Assembly: GCF_007713685.1 (NCBI RefSeq)
Contig: NZ_VMRJ01000004.1
Span: forward strand, 62,001-126,000
DNA: 64,000 nucleotides
Reading direction: 5' to 3'
Source of the DNA: Hymenobacter setariae
GTDB taxonomy: Bacteria; Bacteroidota; Bacteroidia; Cytophagales; Hymenobacteraceae
Shown: positions 1 to 9,021 of the stretch, in pieces
Position numbering within the stretch: the stretch's first letter is position 1
Layout: each line of letters begins with the position of its first letter
Notes under the pieces: model-generated
Told to the model about the DNA's origin: nothing
What the model saw: only the letters and a program-made list of their open reading frames with translations
Database searches by the model: none
Program-made: the position numbers and the translations under genes

Positions 1-1372
1 AGGCTAGGGCCGTGCTTACACGTGCGTTATCGTTGGTGTACTGCGACATGGCCACCGGATTGATAACCGAGCTACCTAGACGCGACACAGGCTGCCCGTT
101 AGCGCTGTAGAGCGAGTCGGTAGGGTTCCACTGCAAGGCCTGCCCGATGAGGCTGCCCCGGAAGTCACCATTGTTGGTGATGGGAGCCAGCTGTTCGCGC
201 GTCTGGCTAGCTGTGATGTTTACATCAACTCCTAAACGCTTGCTTTCCAGAAACTTCAGGTTAGTTGCCAGGTTAGCACTAAACTTTTGGAAGCCTGACT
301 TTTTAACAATACCCTTCTGGTCGAGGTAACCGAGCGAGAGGCGATAGCGGCCATTGTCGCCGCCGCCGCTCAGGGCGGCGTTGTAGTTTTGAATGGCGCC
401 GGTTTGCAGAATGGCACCTAGAGCGTCGTTACTAAGCCCTCTGTCGTTGCTGGCTGGCGCTCCGTAGTAAGTTAGCGCTTGGCGGTACTGGTCGGCATTG
501 AGCACCTTGATACGGCGCATGATATTGGAAAAACCACCCGACACACCAATATCCAGCCGGGGGTCACCCACTTTACCGCGCTTGGTAGTAATAAGAACTA
601 CACCATACGCCGCCCGCGAGCCATAAATAGCCGTAGCGGAGGCGTCCTTAAGCACCGTCAGCGACTCGATATCGGCTGGGTTTAAGAAGTTCAGAGGATT
701 GCTGTCGGGGCTATCGCCAAAAGCGGTGCTCGAGCCTGGACGAGCCGAGCGGCCGTCGAGCGGTACCCCATCGACTACGTAGAGTGGCTGGCCAGTACCC
801 GTAACGGCCGAGTTACCGCGGATTTTGATAGTCGAGGCGCCACCGGGCTGACCGCTATTCTGAGTTAGCTGCACCCCCGAGGTTCGGCCCTGCAAGAGCT
901 GGTCAGGCGATGTGAAGGTGCCCTTGTTAAAATCCTTGGTACCTAGCGTACTGATAGCCCCGGTTAAGTCTTCCTTGCGGGCGGTACCGTAGCCCACTAC
1001 TACTACGTCACCGAGCGCCTGGGCATCGTCCTTGAGCGTTACGCTTACTGCATCCTTACCTGTTATATCGACCTGCTGCGTGGCGTAACCCACAAAGGAG
1101 AACGACAGTTTGGTGGCATTTGCGGGCACTTGCAGTTGAAAGCCGCCATCTGGGCCGGTGCTGGTGCCGGTGGTGGTGCCGGGCACGAGCACCGTGACGC
1201 CGGGCAGGCCAGTGCCAGTGCCGTCGAGCACCTTACCTGTTACCTGGCGGGCAGTTTGCGCATAGCCAGCAATAGGCAGAAAGAGGGACAGCAGCAGCAG
1301 TTTACCGCTTAGAATCGGCCGGGGGGCCGGCTGCTCATAAGCATAATTACTTGAGTAACTGGTGTTACGCAT
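1..1372 (-). CDS. SusC/RagA-family TonB-linked outer-membrane receptor, N-terminal part (gene runs off left edge)
   Basis: Reading leftwards from an ATG at 1372 gives about 457 uninterrupted codons with no stop before the window edge. The product has a signal peptide (hydrophobic run then GYAQ, about residues 24-39), a carboxypeptidase-regulatory-like beta domain (VTGKVLDGTGTGLPGV, then SFSFVGYATQQVDI) and the motif DVVVVGYGT typical of SusC proteins. A plug domain follows (QGRTSGVQ, STIKIRGNSAV, PLYVVDGVPLDG, ASATAIYGSRAAYGVVLITT). SusC proteins import oligosaccharides across the outer membrane with a SusD lipoprotein and TonB energy; the partner would lie left of the window. It is the last visible gene of the leftward sugar cluster, and its substrate cannot be read from this part. 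Confidence 0.93.
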   Translation of the reverse strand, partial: MRNTSYSSNYAYEQPAPRPILSGKLLLLSLFLPIAGYAQTARQVTGKVLDGTGTGLPGVTVLVPGTTTGTSTGPDGGFQLQVPANATKLSFSFVGYATQQVDITGKDAVSVTLKDDAQALGDVVVVGYGTARKEDLTGAISTLGTKDFNKGTFTSPDQLLQGRTSGVQLTQNSGQPGGASTIKIRGNSAVTGTGQPLYVVDGVPLDGRSARPGSSTAFGDSPDSNPLNFLNPADIESLTVLKDASATAIYGSRAAYGVVLITTKRGKVGDPRLDIGVSGGFSNIMRRIKVLNADQYRQALTYYGAPASNDRGLSNDALGAILQTGAIQNYNAALSGGGDNGRYRLSLGYLDQKGIVKKSGFQKFSANLATNLKFLESKRLGVDVNITASQTREQLAPITNNGDFRGSLIGQALQWNPTDSLYSANGQPVSRLGSSVINPVAMSQYTNDNARVSTALA

Positions 1373-1441
1373 GGGTAAAATATGAAAGGGTGGGAAAACA
1401 GAAACAACTACAAAGGAGGCCAAACTACCCACAAACGATTT

Positions 1442-1456
1442 CGGAAAACGTTTCCG
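1442..1456. promoter_or_regulatory. Candidate LacI-type operator upstream of susC
   Basis: Perfect 6-bp inverted repeat CGGAAA-ACG-TTTCCG, containing the 8-bp palindrome AAACGTTT. It lies about 70 bp upstream of the susC start, in the 290-bp gap behind the GH13 gene. Central-CG palindromes of this kind are typical LacI/GalR-family operators. No LacI repressor gene is visible in the window, so assignment is by motif only. Apart from this site I see nothing specific in 1373-1662. Confidence 0.4.
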
Positions 1457-1662
1457 GAAATGTGTGCGGCAATGGCTATTCTTGACTTGTTGAGCGTGAG
1501 TGCGGTAAAGGTATAGGTCGCAATGCTTTTCCTCGCTACTCCTGGCTAGGAAATACTTGAATTAGGTCGTCTATTTTTTAACTGCCAATCTGGCCAGTAA
1601 CGATACCTAGGACGCAGGTGGCCTTCACTATTGACGTCGCAAAGTAGCTACATCTAATTAGC

Positions 1663-3441
1663 TTACTGCAGCTTAACTACCACCGCCTGCCAGGGCTGCA
1701 ATGCTAGCTGGCTATCCATTTTTAGCGTTGGGTAGTTGTTGAGCCAAGAGGCACTAGTTGGTTTCAGGCCGTTAGGCAGGCTCCAGGTGCGCGCAGCAGA
1801 TGAAAAATTGAGTACCACCAGCACTTTCTCAGCCCCTAGGGTGCGGGTGTAGGCGTAAATATGGGGGTTAGCTGCGTCGAGCAGCTGGTACTGCCCGTGC
1901 ACCAGTACCGGGTGGTCTTTACGTAGCGCAATGGCCTGGCGAAAGTGATTTAATACCGAGCTAGAATCCTTCTCTTCGGCCGCTTGGTTGATGGCTACGT
2001 AGTTGGGGTTGACCTTTAGCCAGGGCGTACCGGTGGTGAAGCCCGCATTGGCGGTGGCATCCCACTGGAAAGGCGTGCGGCTGTTGTCGCGTGAGAAGCG
2101 GGCTAGCAAATGGAAGAACGCTGCTTGGTCGCCGCCCTGCTGCTTGAGCAGCTGGTAAGCATTGCGGGCGGCCACATCGCGGTAGTCGGCAATACCGTTG
2201 AAGGTGCTGTTGGTCATGCCCAGTTCATCACCGTTGTAGCAGTAGGGCGTGCCGCGCATGGTGAGCAGGAAGGTATTGAGCAGCTTGGCCGAAGCGGCGC
2301 GGAAAGCCGGGCGGTCGTCGCCAAACTTGCTCACCATGCGGGGCTGGTCGTGGTTGCCTAAGTCAATGGCTTGCCAGCCTTTCTGGGCAAAGGCGCTGTC
2401 CCAGTGCGTGAACACGCGCTTGAGGTCGGTGAGCTTGTAAGTGTCAGCGTCGCTGCCCACGCCGGTGCCTTCGAAGGTATACGTCATATCGAGCTCCTTG
2501 CGGGCGGGGTCCACGAAGAGCATGGCTTCGGTGGTGTTGCGGCCCGCGCCTTCGGCCACGCTCATCACGTTGTACTTGCTCAGCACCTCCTGGTTTATCT
2601 CTTTTAGGTAGTCGTGAAGGCGGGGACCGTGGTTGTAGGCATTGGTAAACGTGGCCTGTGTGACGCCGGGTATGGGCGGAAAGCTGGGGTCCTTAGCTAC
2701 AAATTGGAAGGCATCCATGCGAAAGCCGTCGATGCCCTTATCGAGCCAGAAGCGCATAATATTATGCACTTCTTGTCGCAGCTTGGGATTATTCCAGTTC
2801 AGGTCGGGCTGCTTTTTAGAGAAGTAGTGCAGGTAGTAGCTCTTGGTGGGCGCGTCGTACTGCCAGGCGTCGTGCTTTACGTCGAAGGTGCTGAAGCGGG
2901 CCGGCGGCGTGCCTTTTTCGGCGGGCCACCAGTAATAATAGTCCCGGTAGGGGCTGGTGCGCGAGGCCCGCGCCGATTTAAACCAGGCGTGCTCGTCGCT
3001 GCTGTGGTTCACCACCAGGTCCATCACCAGCTTGATGCCGCGTGCATGCATGCCTTTGAGCAGCGCGTCGAAGTCTGCCATGGTGCCAAATTCCGGCATT
3101 ATCTCGCGGTAGTCGCTGATGTCGTAGCCATTATCATCGTTAGGTGAGGCGTAGATGGGGTTCAGCCATACGGTACCCACGCCGATGCTTTTGAGGTAGT
3201 CGAGGCGTCGGACAATTCCTTTTAAGTCCCCTACCCCGTCGCCGTTGCTGTCCTGAAAGCTGCGTGGGTAGAGCTGGTACACCACCGTTTCCTTCCACCA
3301 GCCCGGCTTTTTGTCGAGCATAGCGGTGCTAGCGGGCTTGTTAGCCGCAGCCGGAGAATTGGCGCTTTCGGTTTTTGAAGTTTGGTTGCAGGCCGTCGTC
3401 AGGGCCATCAGTCCACCTAGCATCGCGTACTTATTCTTCAT
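1663..3441 (-). CDS. GH13 alpha-glucosidase-type lipoprotein
   Basis: 592 residues. The N-terminus is a lipoprotein signal (LMALTTAC, Cys18), followed by a Ser/Ala-rich linker, so the enzyme should be membrane-anchored and face the periplasm or outside. The GH13 catalytic barrel starts near residue 48 (WKETVVYQLYPRSFQDSNGD). Conserved regions are visible: DLVVNH (about 141-146), QPDLNW (211-216), GFRMDAF with nucleophile Asp243, VAEGAG with acid/base Glu297, and GNHDQPR with Asp365. This is the oligo-1,6-glucosidase/maltase/sucrose-cleaving branch rather than endo-amylases. Ala, not Val, follows the nucleophile (MDAF); in this branch Val is associated with alpha-1,6 specificity, so alpha-1,4 or sucrose-like substrates are more likely (inference). 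It sits 18 bp after the sugar kinase gene in the same direction. Confidence 0.92.
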   Translation of the reverse strand: MKNKYAMLGGLMALTTACNQTSKTESANSPAAANKPASTAMLDKKPGWWKETVVYQLYPRSFQDSNGDGVGDLKGIVRRLDYLKSIGVGTVWLNPIYASPNDDNGYDISDYREIMPEFGTMADFDALLKGMHARGIKLVMDLVVNHSSDEHAWFKSARASRTSPYRDYYYWWPAEKGTPPARFSTFDVKHDAWQYDAPTKSYYLHYFSKKQPDLNWNNPKLRQEVHNIMRFWLDKGIDGFRMDAFQFVAKDPSFPPIPGVTQATFTNAYNHGPRLHDYLKEINQEVLSKYNVMSVAEGAGRNTTEAMLFVDPARKELDMTYTFEGTGVGSDADTYKLTDLKRVFTHWDSAFAQKGWQAIDLGNHDQPRMVSKFGDDRPAFRAASAKLLNTFLLTMRGTPYCYNGDELGMTNSTFNGIADYRDVAARNAYQLLKQQGGDQAAFFHLLARFSRDNSRTPFQWDATANAGFTTGTPWLKVNPNYVAINQAAEEKDSSSVLNHFRQAIALRKDHPVLVHGQYQLLDAANPHIYAYTRTLGAEKVLVVLNFSSAARTWSLPNGLKPTSASWLNNYPTLKMDSQLALQPWQAVVVKLQ

Positions 3442-3459
3442 TACCTAGGGCAGTATAAT

Positions 3460-4341
3460 CTATTGATGAACAGCCAGGAGTGCTTCGACCTGCGGCAACG
3501 ATACGGCTGGGGTAGCGCCTTGGTAAGTGGCTACCAGCGAGCCCGCTGCGCAGGCAAAAGCCAGGCACTCGGCCGGCGCCTGGTCGGCCAGCCAGCCCTT
3601 GAGCAGCGCGGCCAAAAAGGCATCGCCGCTGCCAATAGTATCCTGCACGGTTACGCTGGGGCTGGCGCTATGGTAGAGCTGCTGCCCGGTCCAGAGCACG
3701 GCCCCATCGGCGCCCTTGGTCACGCACACGGCTTGCAGCTGAAAGTGCTCGGCTAGCCAGCGCAGGGCCGTTTCTTCGGCGGGGCTGCCCCCAAACCACC
3801 CCATGATTTCGGTCAGCTCGTGGTGGTTCATCTTCACGAGGTTGGCCTGGCGCAGCAGGTAAGTCACCACATCGCGCGAATAGTGCGGGGCGCGCAGGTT
3901 TACATCAAACACCTTGAAGGGCGCAGCGGGCAGCAGCCGATACAGCGTTTCGCGGGTGGTGGGGCTGCGGGCGGCTAGGCTGCCAAACACAAAGGCATCG
4001 GTGGCCTCTACCAGCGCACCTAGGGCGGGCTCGTACTGGATATAGTCCCAAGCTACGGGCTGTACTATTTTGTAAACAACCTCGTTGCGGTCGCCTACAT
4101 TGGCCTCGACCACACCAGTCGGGTGGGTTTCGCCGCGCTGCACGTAGTGGGTGCTCAGGCCTTTGCCTTCCACAAACGCTACTAGCTGGGTCCCTAGGTC
4201 GTCGTGGCCCACGCGACTGATAAGCTGCGACACGAGCCCAAACTGGTGCAGGTGCACGGCCACATTGAGGGGCGCGCCGCCGGGCTGAGGGCCGCTGGGC
4301 AGCACATCCCACAGCATTTCTCCGAAGCAGGCAATAGGCAT
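3460..4341 (-). CDS. PfkB-family carbohydrate kinase, probably fructokinase
   Basis: About 293 residues from the ATG at 4341 (MPIACFGEMLWDVLPSG). An upstream in-frame ATG at 4413 lies in a dispersed repeat and would add residues with no family resemblance. Family signatures are the N-terminal GGAPLNVAVHLHQFG sugar-binding segment and the C-terminal DTIGSGDAFLAAL motif, whose Asp is the catalytic base next to the anion hole. The LPSGPQPGGAPLNVA arrangement matches bacterial fructokinases, which phosphorylate fructose with ATP in the cytoplasm. It lies between the permease and GH13 genes, consistent with phosphorylating a monosaccharide released from the imported sugar. Fructose is the likely substrate, but other ketoses are not excluded. 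Confidence 0.85.
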   Translation of the reverse strand: MPIACFGEMLWDVLPSGPQPGGAPLNVAVHLHQFGLVSQLISRVGHDDLGTQLVAFVEGKGLSTHYVQRGETHPTGVVEANVGDRNEVVYKIVQPVAWDYIQYEPALGALVEATDAFVFGSLAARSPTTRETLYRLLPAAPFKVFDVNLRAPHYSRDVVTYLLRQANLVKMNHHELTEIMGWFGGSPAEETALRWLAEHFQLQAVCVTKGADGAVLWTGQQLYHSASPSVTVQDTIGSGDAFLAALLKGWLADQAPAECLAFACAAGSLVATYQGATPAVSLPQVEALLAVHQ

Positions 4342-4383
4342 GAGGGGGTGGGAGTATGTAGTAAGGGTGAGGAGTAAGTCGCT

Positions 4384-4460
4384 GTCATTGCGAGCGCAGC
4401 GAAGCAATCGCACCTGTTAAGCTCGTCCTAATGGGCTTGCTTCGCGGCGCTCGCAATAAC
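4384..4460. repeat. Dispersed hairpin repeat, GTCATTGCGAGC family, copy 1
   Basis: Inverted repeat whose outer arms read GTCATTGCGAGCGCAGCGAA (left) and, on the right, the near-complement ending TCGCAATAAC. The arms pair over roughly 25 bp with a few mismatches around a short variable loop. A second copy lies at 11112-11200. It sits in the 128-bp gap between the permease stop and the kinase start and could act as a processing or attenuation hairpin inside the operon. Confidence 0.8.
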
Positions 4461-4469
4461 AACTGGTAG

Positions 4470-5792
4470 TTAGTGCATGACCAGCGTGCGCTCTACGCCT
4501 TCCAGGCTGGTGCCCTTGGTTTCGGGCATGAAGCGCCACACGAAAATCAATTGGAGCACCATCATGCCGCAGAAGATGGCGAAGGTGTGGCCGCCGCCGA
4601 GCTTATCGGCAAAGGCGGGGAAAGTGAAGGCGATGACCGTGGCCATGACCCAGTGCGTGGAGCTACCTAGGGCCTGCCCCTTGGCCCGCACCGCGTTGGG
4701 GAAAATCTCGGAGATGAAGACCCAGATAACGGCGCCCTGCGAGAAGGCGAAAAAGGCGATGTAGCCAAACAGCAGCCCCGGTACCAGCAGCGTACCAAAC
4801 TGCTGCGTGTAGAAGGCCCGCGCCACCAGCCCTAGGGTAATGATGAGCCCAACTGAGCCCACAAACATGAGCGTGCGCCGCCCAAACCGGTCGATAACGT
4901 TGACGCCCAATAATGTAAAGATGAAATTGACCAGCCCGATGCCCGCCGACGACAGCAGCGCCGCCTCCTGGCCCTTGCCCGTCATTTCGAAGATGCGCGG
5001 GGCGTAGTAGATGATGGCGTTGATGCCCGACACCTGGTTGAAGAAGGCGAAGGCCACCGCTAGCAGTACCGGGGTGCGGTACTGCGGGCTCCAGAGCGAC
5101 TCGCTTTGCTCGGCGGCGTGCGCTTGGCTGGCCAGGATGGCGGCCACGTCGTCGTCTACAGTATCGGGGTTGACGATGCGCAGCACCTCGCGGCCCTCCT
5201 CTACGCGGCCGTGCAGCAGCAGCCAGCGCGGGCTTTCGGGCACCCGGAATAAGAAGAGCAGAAACGCGATGGAAGGTACCGCCTGCACGCCTAGCATCAG
5301 GCGCCACGAGTTTTCGCCGACGCCAGCCAGCAGGTAGTTGGAGAGGTAGGCGACCAGAATGCCAAAGACAATGTTGAACTGGAACAAGCCCACTAGCTTG
5401 CCCCGTGACTTGGCGGGCGAAATCTCGGAAATGTAGAGCGGCGCCGTTACCGACGAAGCCCCTACCCCTAGGCCACCTAGGAAGCGGAATACCAGAAACG
5501 GCACCCAGCTCGGGGCCAGCGCCGCGCCCACCGCCGACACCAGGTAGAGCACCGCAATCCAGCGCAGCGTTTGGCGCCGACCTAGGCGGTCGCTCGGGAT
5601 GCCGCCGAATATGGCCCCGAGCACGGTACCAATAAGGGCAATGGAAATGGTGAAACCGTGCTCGACCGCGCTCAGGTGCCAAAGTTGCTGGATGGCTTTT
5701 TCGGCGCCCGAGATAACGGCCGTATCAAAGCCGAACAGGAAGCCGCCCAGTGCCGTGACGATAGACCAGAAGAGTACTTTGCGCTGTGACAT
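4470..5792 (-). CDS. MFS sugar transporter, sugar-porter family
   Basis: 440 residues from the ATG at 5792 (MSQRKVLFWSIVTALGG); the longer reading from 5852 adds 20 hydrophilic residues unlike the family. Twelve hydrophobic segments are expected. Sugar-porter signatures are present: FGFDTAVISGAEKA in helix 1, DRLGRRQTL in the first cytoplasmic loop, PESPRWLLLHGR after helix 6, QVSGINAIIYYAP in helix 7, DRFGRRTLM, and PETKGTSLEGVE at the C-terminus. These are shared with XylE and GLUT-type proton/sugar symporters. The protein would carry a monosaccharide or small disaccharide across the inner membrane. It is directly upstream of the fructokinase gene in the same direction. Confidence 0.93.
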   Translation of the reverse strand: MSQRKVLFWSIVTALGGFLFGFDTAVISGAEKAIQQLWHLSAVEHGFTISIALIGTVLGAIFGGIPSDRLGRRQTLRWIAVLYLVSAVGAALAPSWVPFLVFRFLGGLGVGASSVTAPLYISEISPAKSRGKLVGLFQFNIVFGILVAYLSNYLLAGVGENSWRLMLGVQAVPSIAFLLFLFRVPESPRWLLLHGRVEEGREVLRIVNPDTVDDDVAAILASQAHAAEQSESLWSPQYRTPVLLAVAFAFFNQVSGINAIIYYAPRIFEMTGKGQEAALLSSAGIGLVNFIFTLLGVNVIDRFGRRTLMFVGSVGLIITLGLVARAFYTQQFGTLLVPGLLFGYIAFFAFSQGAVIWVFISEIFPNAVRAKGQALGSSTHWVMATVIAFTFPAFADKLGGGHTFAIFCGMMVLQLIFVWRFMPETKGTSLEGVERTLVMH

Positions 5793-5814
5793 TGGGTGGG
5801 GAGAAGTGCGTATC

Positions 5815-5826
5815 GGAATCGATTGC
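5815..5826. promoter_or_regulatory. Candidate LacI-type operator upstream of the sugar permease
   Basis: GGAATCGATTGC contains the 8-bp palindrome AATCGATT with a central CG and one good flanking half (ATTGCA). It lies 23 bp upstream of the permease ATG. The shape resembles LacI-family operators such as those of sucrose and maltose regulons, but the motif is short and no regulator gene of that family is visible here. The AT-rich remainder of 5830-6002 probably holds the promoter of the permease-kinase-GH13 operon. Confidence 0.3.
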
Positions 5827-6002
5827 AACAAATGTCCAGTGCCGCCGCCCAAGTCGCCGTACTTGATTATCCCAAATGCGTTAAAAATTAGTGCAATTCA
5901 TTACACAGACACAATCAATTGATTTTCAGAATAAAATCAAATCCATATAAGACAGGATGCAGGTGCCACATTCATTTTTGATTCAGGCCGTTCAAAATTG
6001 AA

Positions 6003-8753
6003 TCAAGTGCGCGCCGAGGTGTGCAAGGTCCGGAACTCAGTAGGCGACACTTGGTACTTAGCCTTGAAGGCGGTGGCGAAATAAGTGGGCGACGAGAAGC
6101 CGGTTTGGTAGGCTACCTCGGCCACGGTAGTGCCCGCTTGCAGCAGCAGCTGGCGGGCCTTGGTGAGGCGCAGGCTCTGGAGGTAGTCCGTAACGCCGGT
6201 GCCGAGCAGGGCCTTCACCTTACGGTAGAGCTGGGTGCGCGACAGCCCCAGGCGCTGGGCAATGTCATCAACCCCGAGGCCCGGCTCATCGAGGTGGGCC
6301 TCCATGATGGCGGTGAGGTCGGCCAGGAACTTCTGGTCGCCGCGCTGGGGCACCACCGTAGCGGTGTCCACGCTGAGCTGGCGGCGGAAGTGCTCGCGGA
6401 GTTGGTCGCGGTTGCGCAGCAGCGTGCGCAGGCTTTCGAGCAGGAAGGTGGGGTTGAAAGGCTTGGTGAGGTAGAGGTCAGCGCCCGCCTGCACGCCGGC
6501 CACCTGCTGCTCGGGCGCATTTCGGGCCGTGAGCAGCACCAACGGAATGTGTGAGGTGCGCCAATCGCCCTTAAGCTGGGTCACTACTTCCAATCCGCTC
6601 AGCTCGGGCAGGTTCACATCGCACACAATCACGTCGGGTAGGGTTTCGGCGGCCAGGCGCAGGCCTGCGGCGCCATCGGCCGCCGTACTCACCTGGAAGT
6701 GGGGTCGCAGCTTTTGCTCCAGAAACTGGCGCAGCTCGTCGTTGTCTTCAATGATGAGGGCCGTGACGTCGGTAGCGGCGAGCGCCGTTTCGGCCAGTAG
6801 CTCGGTGGGCTCGTCGGCCGACGGGTGGTGGTTGCTAGGTCCTACTGGCACGCCGTCGAGGAAGGTGGCCGGGCGGGCCAGCGGCAGCGTCACCTCAAAG
6901 GTGCTGCCGTAGCCGAGCTGGCTCTTAAACGACAGCTTGCCCTCATGCAGCCGCGTCAATCCCTCGGCTAGCGCCAGCCCCAGGCCCGAGCTGTTGGCCG
7001 AAGGCTGGCTGCCCTGGTAAAACCACTCGAGAATGTGAGCTTGGTCGTCGGCCGCGATGCCCCGGCCGTTGTCTTCTACACTGATACGCACGGTATCAGT
7101 GTCGGGCACGCGCTGCACACTTACCGTTATCTGGCCGCCGTCGGGGGTGTATTTAAAAGCGTTGGAGAGCAGGTTGAACAAGACCTTATCCAGGATGTCG
7201 CCATCAAACCAGAGCTTGATAACTGGCTCTGCGGGCAAAAACCGGAACGTGATGTTGCGCTGCCGGGCTATTTTCTCGAACACATCCATGATTTCGCGCA
7301 CGAAGCCGACCAGGTTGCCTTTGGTAGCGCGCACGGCCATTTTGCCCACGTCGATTTTTCGAAAATCAAGCAGTTGATTCACCAACTGCAAGAGGCGCTG
7401 GGCGTTGCGGCGCACCAGCGTCAGGTCGTGGCGCTGGGCTGGCGTGAGGTCGGTGGCCGTGGTCAGTAGCTCCTCCACCGGCCCTAGGATGAGGGTGAGC
7501 GGCGTGCGCAGCTCGTGCGAGAAGTTGGTGAAAAAGCGCAGCTTGGCCTCGGTCGAGCGGCGGGCTTCCTCGGCCAGCTCGGCAATGCGATTACGCTGCG
7601 AGCTTATTTCGGCGTTTTGCCCTTCCAGCACCCGCCGAATGCGGCGGTTGAGGCGCGCCGAGCGCCAGGCCAGCGCCCCCAGCACCACCGCACCCAGCAG
7701 GCTGGCCAAGAGCAAATACACGGTGGTAGCTTGGCTGGCATAGCGCTGCTGCTGCTCCAGCAGGCGCCGCTGCTGCTGCTGAATGTCTTGCTGCTGCATC
7801 GCCAGCTGCTCGGTTTGGCTGCGCATGGCACCCACGTTGGTCGAGTCTATGACCATCGTACCAAGCAAGTTTTCCTTCTCGTAGGGCAGGTGGCGCAGGA
7901 TGCGCAGCGCCGTGCGAATGGCCTGCTCGCCGCCGGTGGGGTACAGCAACGTGGCTTGCAAGGCGCCGTCGGCTACCAACTGCAAGCCGTTGCCGGGCCC
8001 CGCCAAGCCATCGACCCCGATGATGCGCAGCCGCGACCCTAGGCCGAGCTGCCGGGCTACCTGCTGGGCGGCCTGCGCCATCTGGTCGTTGTGCACGAAT
8101 AGTAGGTTGGCCTCGGGGTGGGCGCGCAGCACAGCCGGCAGTTGCTGCCGCACCGAGGCCGGGCGCCAATCGCCCTGCATTTGGGCCACCAGCCGTAGCC
8201 CTGGGTAGGCCGCCAGTGCCTGCGCAAAGCCCCGGTGGCGCTCGGCGGCCGGCGACGAGCCGGGCGTACCCAGCACTTCTATTACGTTACCCTTCTGGCC
8301 GAGCAGCTGCGCCGCGTAGTGGCCGGCGGTGCGGCCCACTTCTAGGTTGTTGCCGCCCACGTAGGCCGTGTACAGGCGCGACGTGGTACGCCGGTCGAGG
8401 ACGATAACGGGCGTACCCTGGCTATAGGCCGCTTCGGCTAGGTCAGTAAGCGGGCCCGACTGGTTCGGCGAGATGATGAGCAAATCGACGTGCTGACGCA
8501 GCAGCTCCTGCACTTGGCGCCGTTGCAAGTCACTGTCATTGTGAGCGTCCAGCATCTGAAACTGAACATTGGGATAGAAGCCTAGCTCCTTCTGCATACC
8601 CGCCAGCATGGCCCGGCGCCAGGCATCGCTGGTAGTGCACTGCGAAAAACCAATGCGGTACACGGGCTCTTGCGGAGCGGCGGCGCAGCCCGCCAGCCCA
8701 AGCAGCAACCAGGCAAAATGCCTTCTAAAAACGAGTCGGGATACGGTAATCAA
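6003..8753 (-). CDS. Hybrid two-component sensor/AraC regulator with periplasmic sugar-binding domain
   Basis: 916 residues, starting at a TTG (8753) because no ATG or GTG is suitably placed. Domains in order: signal with lipobox-like LAGC (residues 20-23); a LacI/RbsB-type periplasmic sugar-binding domain (about 30-310); a Gln-rich coiled coil (312-340); one membrane helix (344-363); a histidine kinase with NFSHELRTPL (His413), N box NLLSNAFKYTPD, and G boxes DNGRGI and GLGLAL; a receiver domain with acceptor Asp712 (CDVNLPELSG) and Lys764; and an AraC helix-turn-helix (about 815-916). In Bacteroides this architecture detects a periplasmic sugar and switches on the neighbouring utilisation genes; B. 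thetaiotaomicron BT1754 binds fructose this way. Its place between the permease operon and the divergent GH65 gene makes it their likely regulator. Confidence 0.93.
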   Translation of the reverse strand: MITVSRLVFRRHFAWLLLGLAGCAAAPQEPVYRIGFSQCTTSDAWRRAMLAGMQKELGFYPNVQFQMLDAHNDSDLQRRQVQELLRQHVDLLIISPNQSGPLTDLAEAAYSQGTPVIVLDRRTTSRLYTAYVGGNNLEVGRTAGHYAAQLLGQKGNVIEVLGTPGSSPAAERHRGFAQALAAYPGLRLVAQMQGDWRPASVRQQLPAVLRAHPEANLLFVHNDQMAQAAQQVARQLGLGSRLRIIGVDGLAGPGNGLQLVADGALQATLLYPTGGEQAIRTALRILRHLPYEKENLLGTMVIDSTNVGAMRSQTEQLAMQQQDIQQQQRRLLEQQQRYASQATTVYLLLASLLGAVVLGALAWRSARLNRRIRRVLEGQNAEISSQRNRIAELAEEARRSTEAKLRFFTNFSHELRTPLTLILGPVEELLTTATDLTPAQRHDLTLVRRNAQRLLQLVNQLLDFRKIDVGKMAVRATKGNLVGFVREIMDVFEKIARQRNITFRFLPAEPVIKLWFDGDILDKVLFNLLSNAFKYTPDGGQITVSVQRVPDTDTVRISVEDNGRGIAADDQAHILEWFYQGSQPSANSSGLGLALAEGLTRLHEGKLSFKSQLGYGSTFEVTLPLARPATFLDGVPVGPSNHHPSADEPTELLAETALAATDVTALIIEDNDELRQFLEQKLRPHFQVSTAADGAAGLRLAAETLPDVIVCDVNLPELSGLEVVTQLKGDWRTSHIPLVLLTARNAPEQQVAGVQAGADLYLTKPFNPTFLLESLRTLLRNRDQLREHFRRQLSVDTATVVPQRGDQKFLADLTAIMEAHLDEPGLGVDDIAQRLGLSRTQLYRKVKALLGTGVTDYLQSLRLTKARQLLLQAGTTVAEVAYQTGFSSPTYFATAFKAKYQVSPTEFRTLHTSART

Positions 8754-9021
8754 CGGGGTGGGAAAAGGTAGCAGCCGCGACCTAGGGTGATGCCCGGTCC
8801 GCGCCGTACCTATCGAAAGGTGGGCGCTAGCGGCTTATAAACGAGGCTCAAGGTAAGCGCAAAAGCCAGAGTTGGCCGCGGGCCAGGGCCGCCGTTGGCT
8901 GGCAGCAGCGCGCTGCCTTATCTTGCTGACCGCTGGGTGCCACTCGCTACCTAGGGCCCGGCTTGTTTTGCCTGCGGGGCTGGCGGCCGTATTGCTACCC
9001 CCGCGCCTACCATCTTCTTCT

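Noticed and set aside
2614..3147. Long antisense reading frame within the GH13 gene
   Set aside because: It mirrors the GH13 gene's codon pattern and has no recognisable domain; the GH13 frame has complete catalytic motifs.
4663..5682. 339-codon reading frame overlapping the permease on the same strand
   Set aside because: Composition is Arg/Ala/Gly-rich frame-shift product of the permease gene; no domain and no start site context.
8872..9021. 50-residue N-terminal extension of the GH65 protein
   Set aside because: It would bury the signal peptide that starts cleanly at the ATG at 9022, and the extension lies in the divergent promoter gap.
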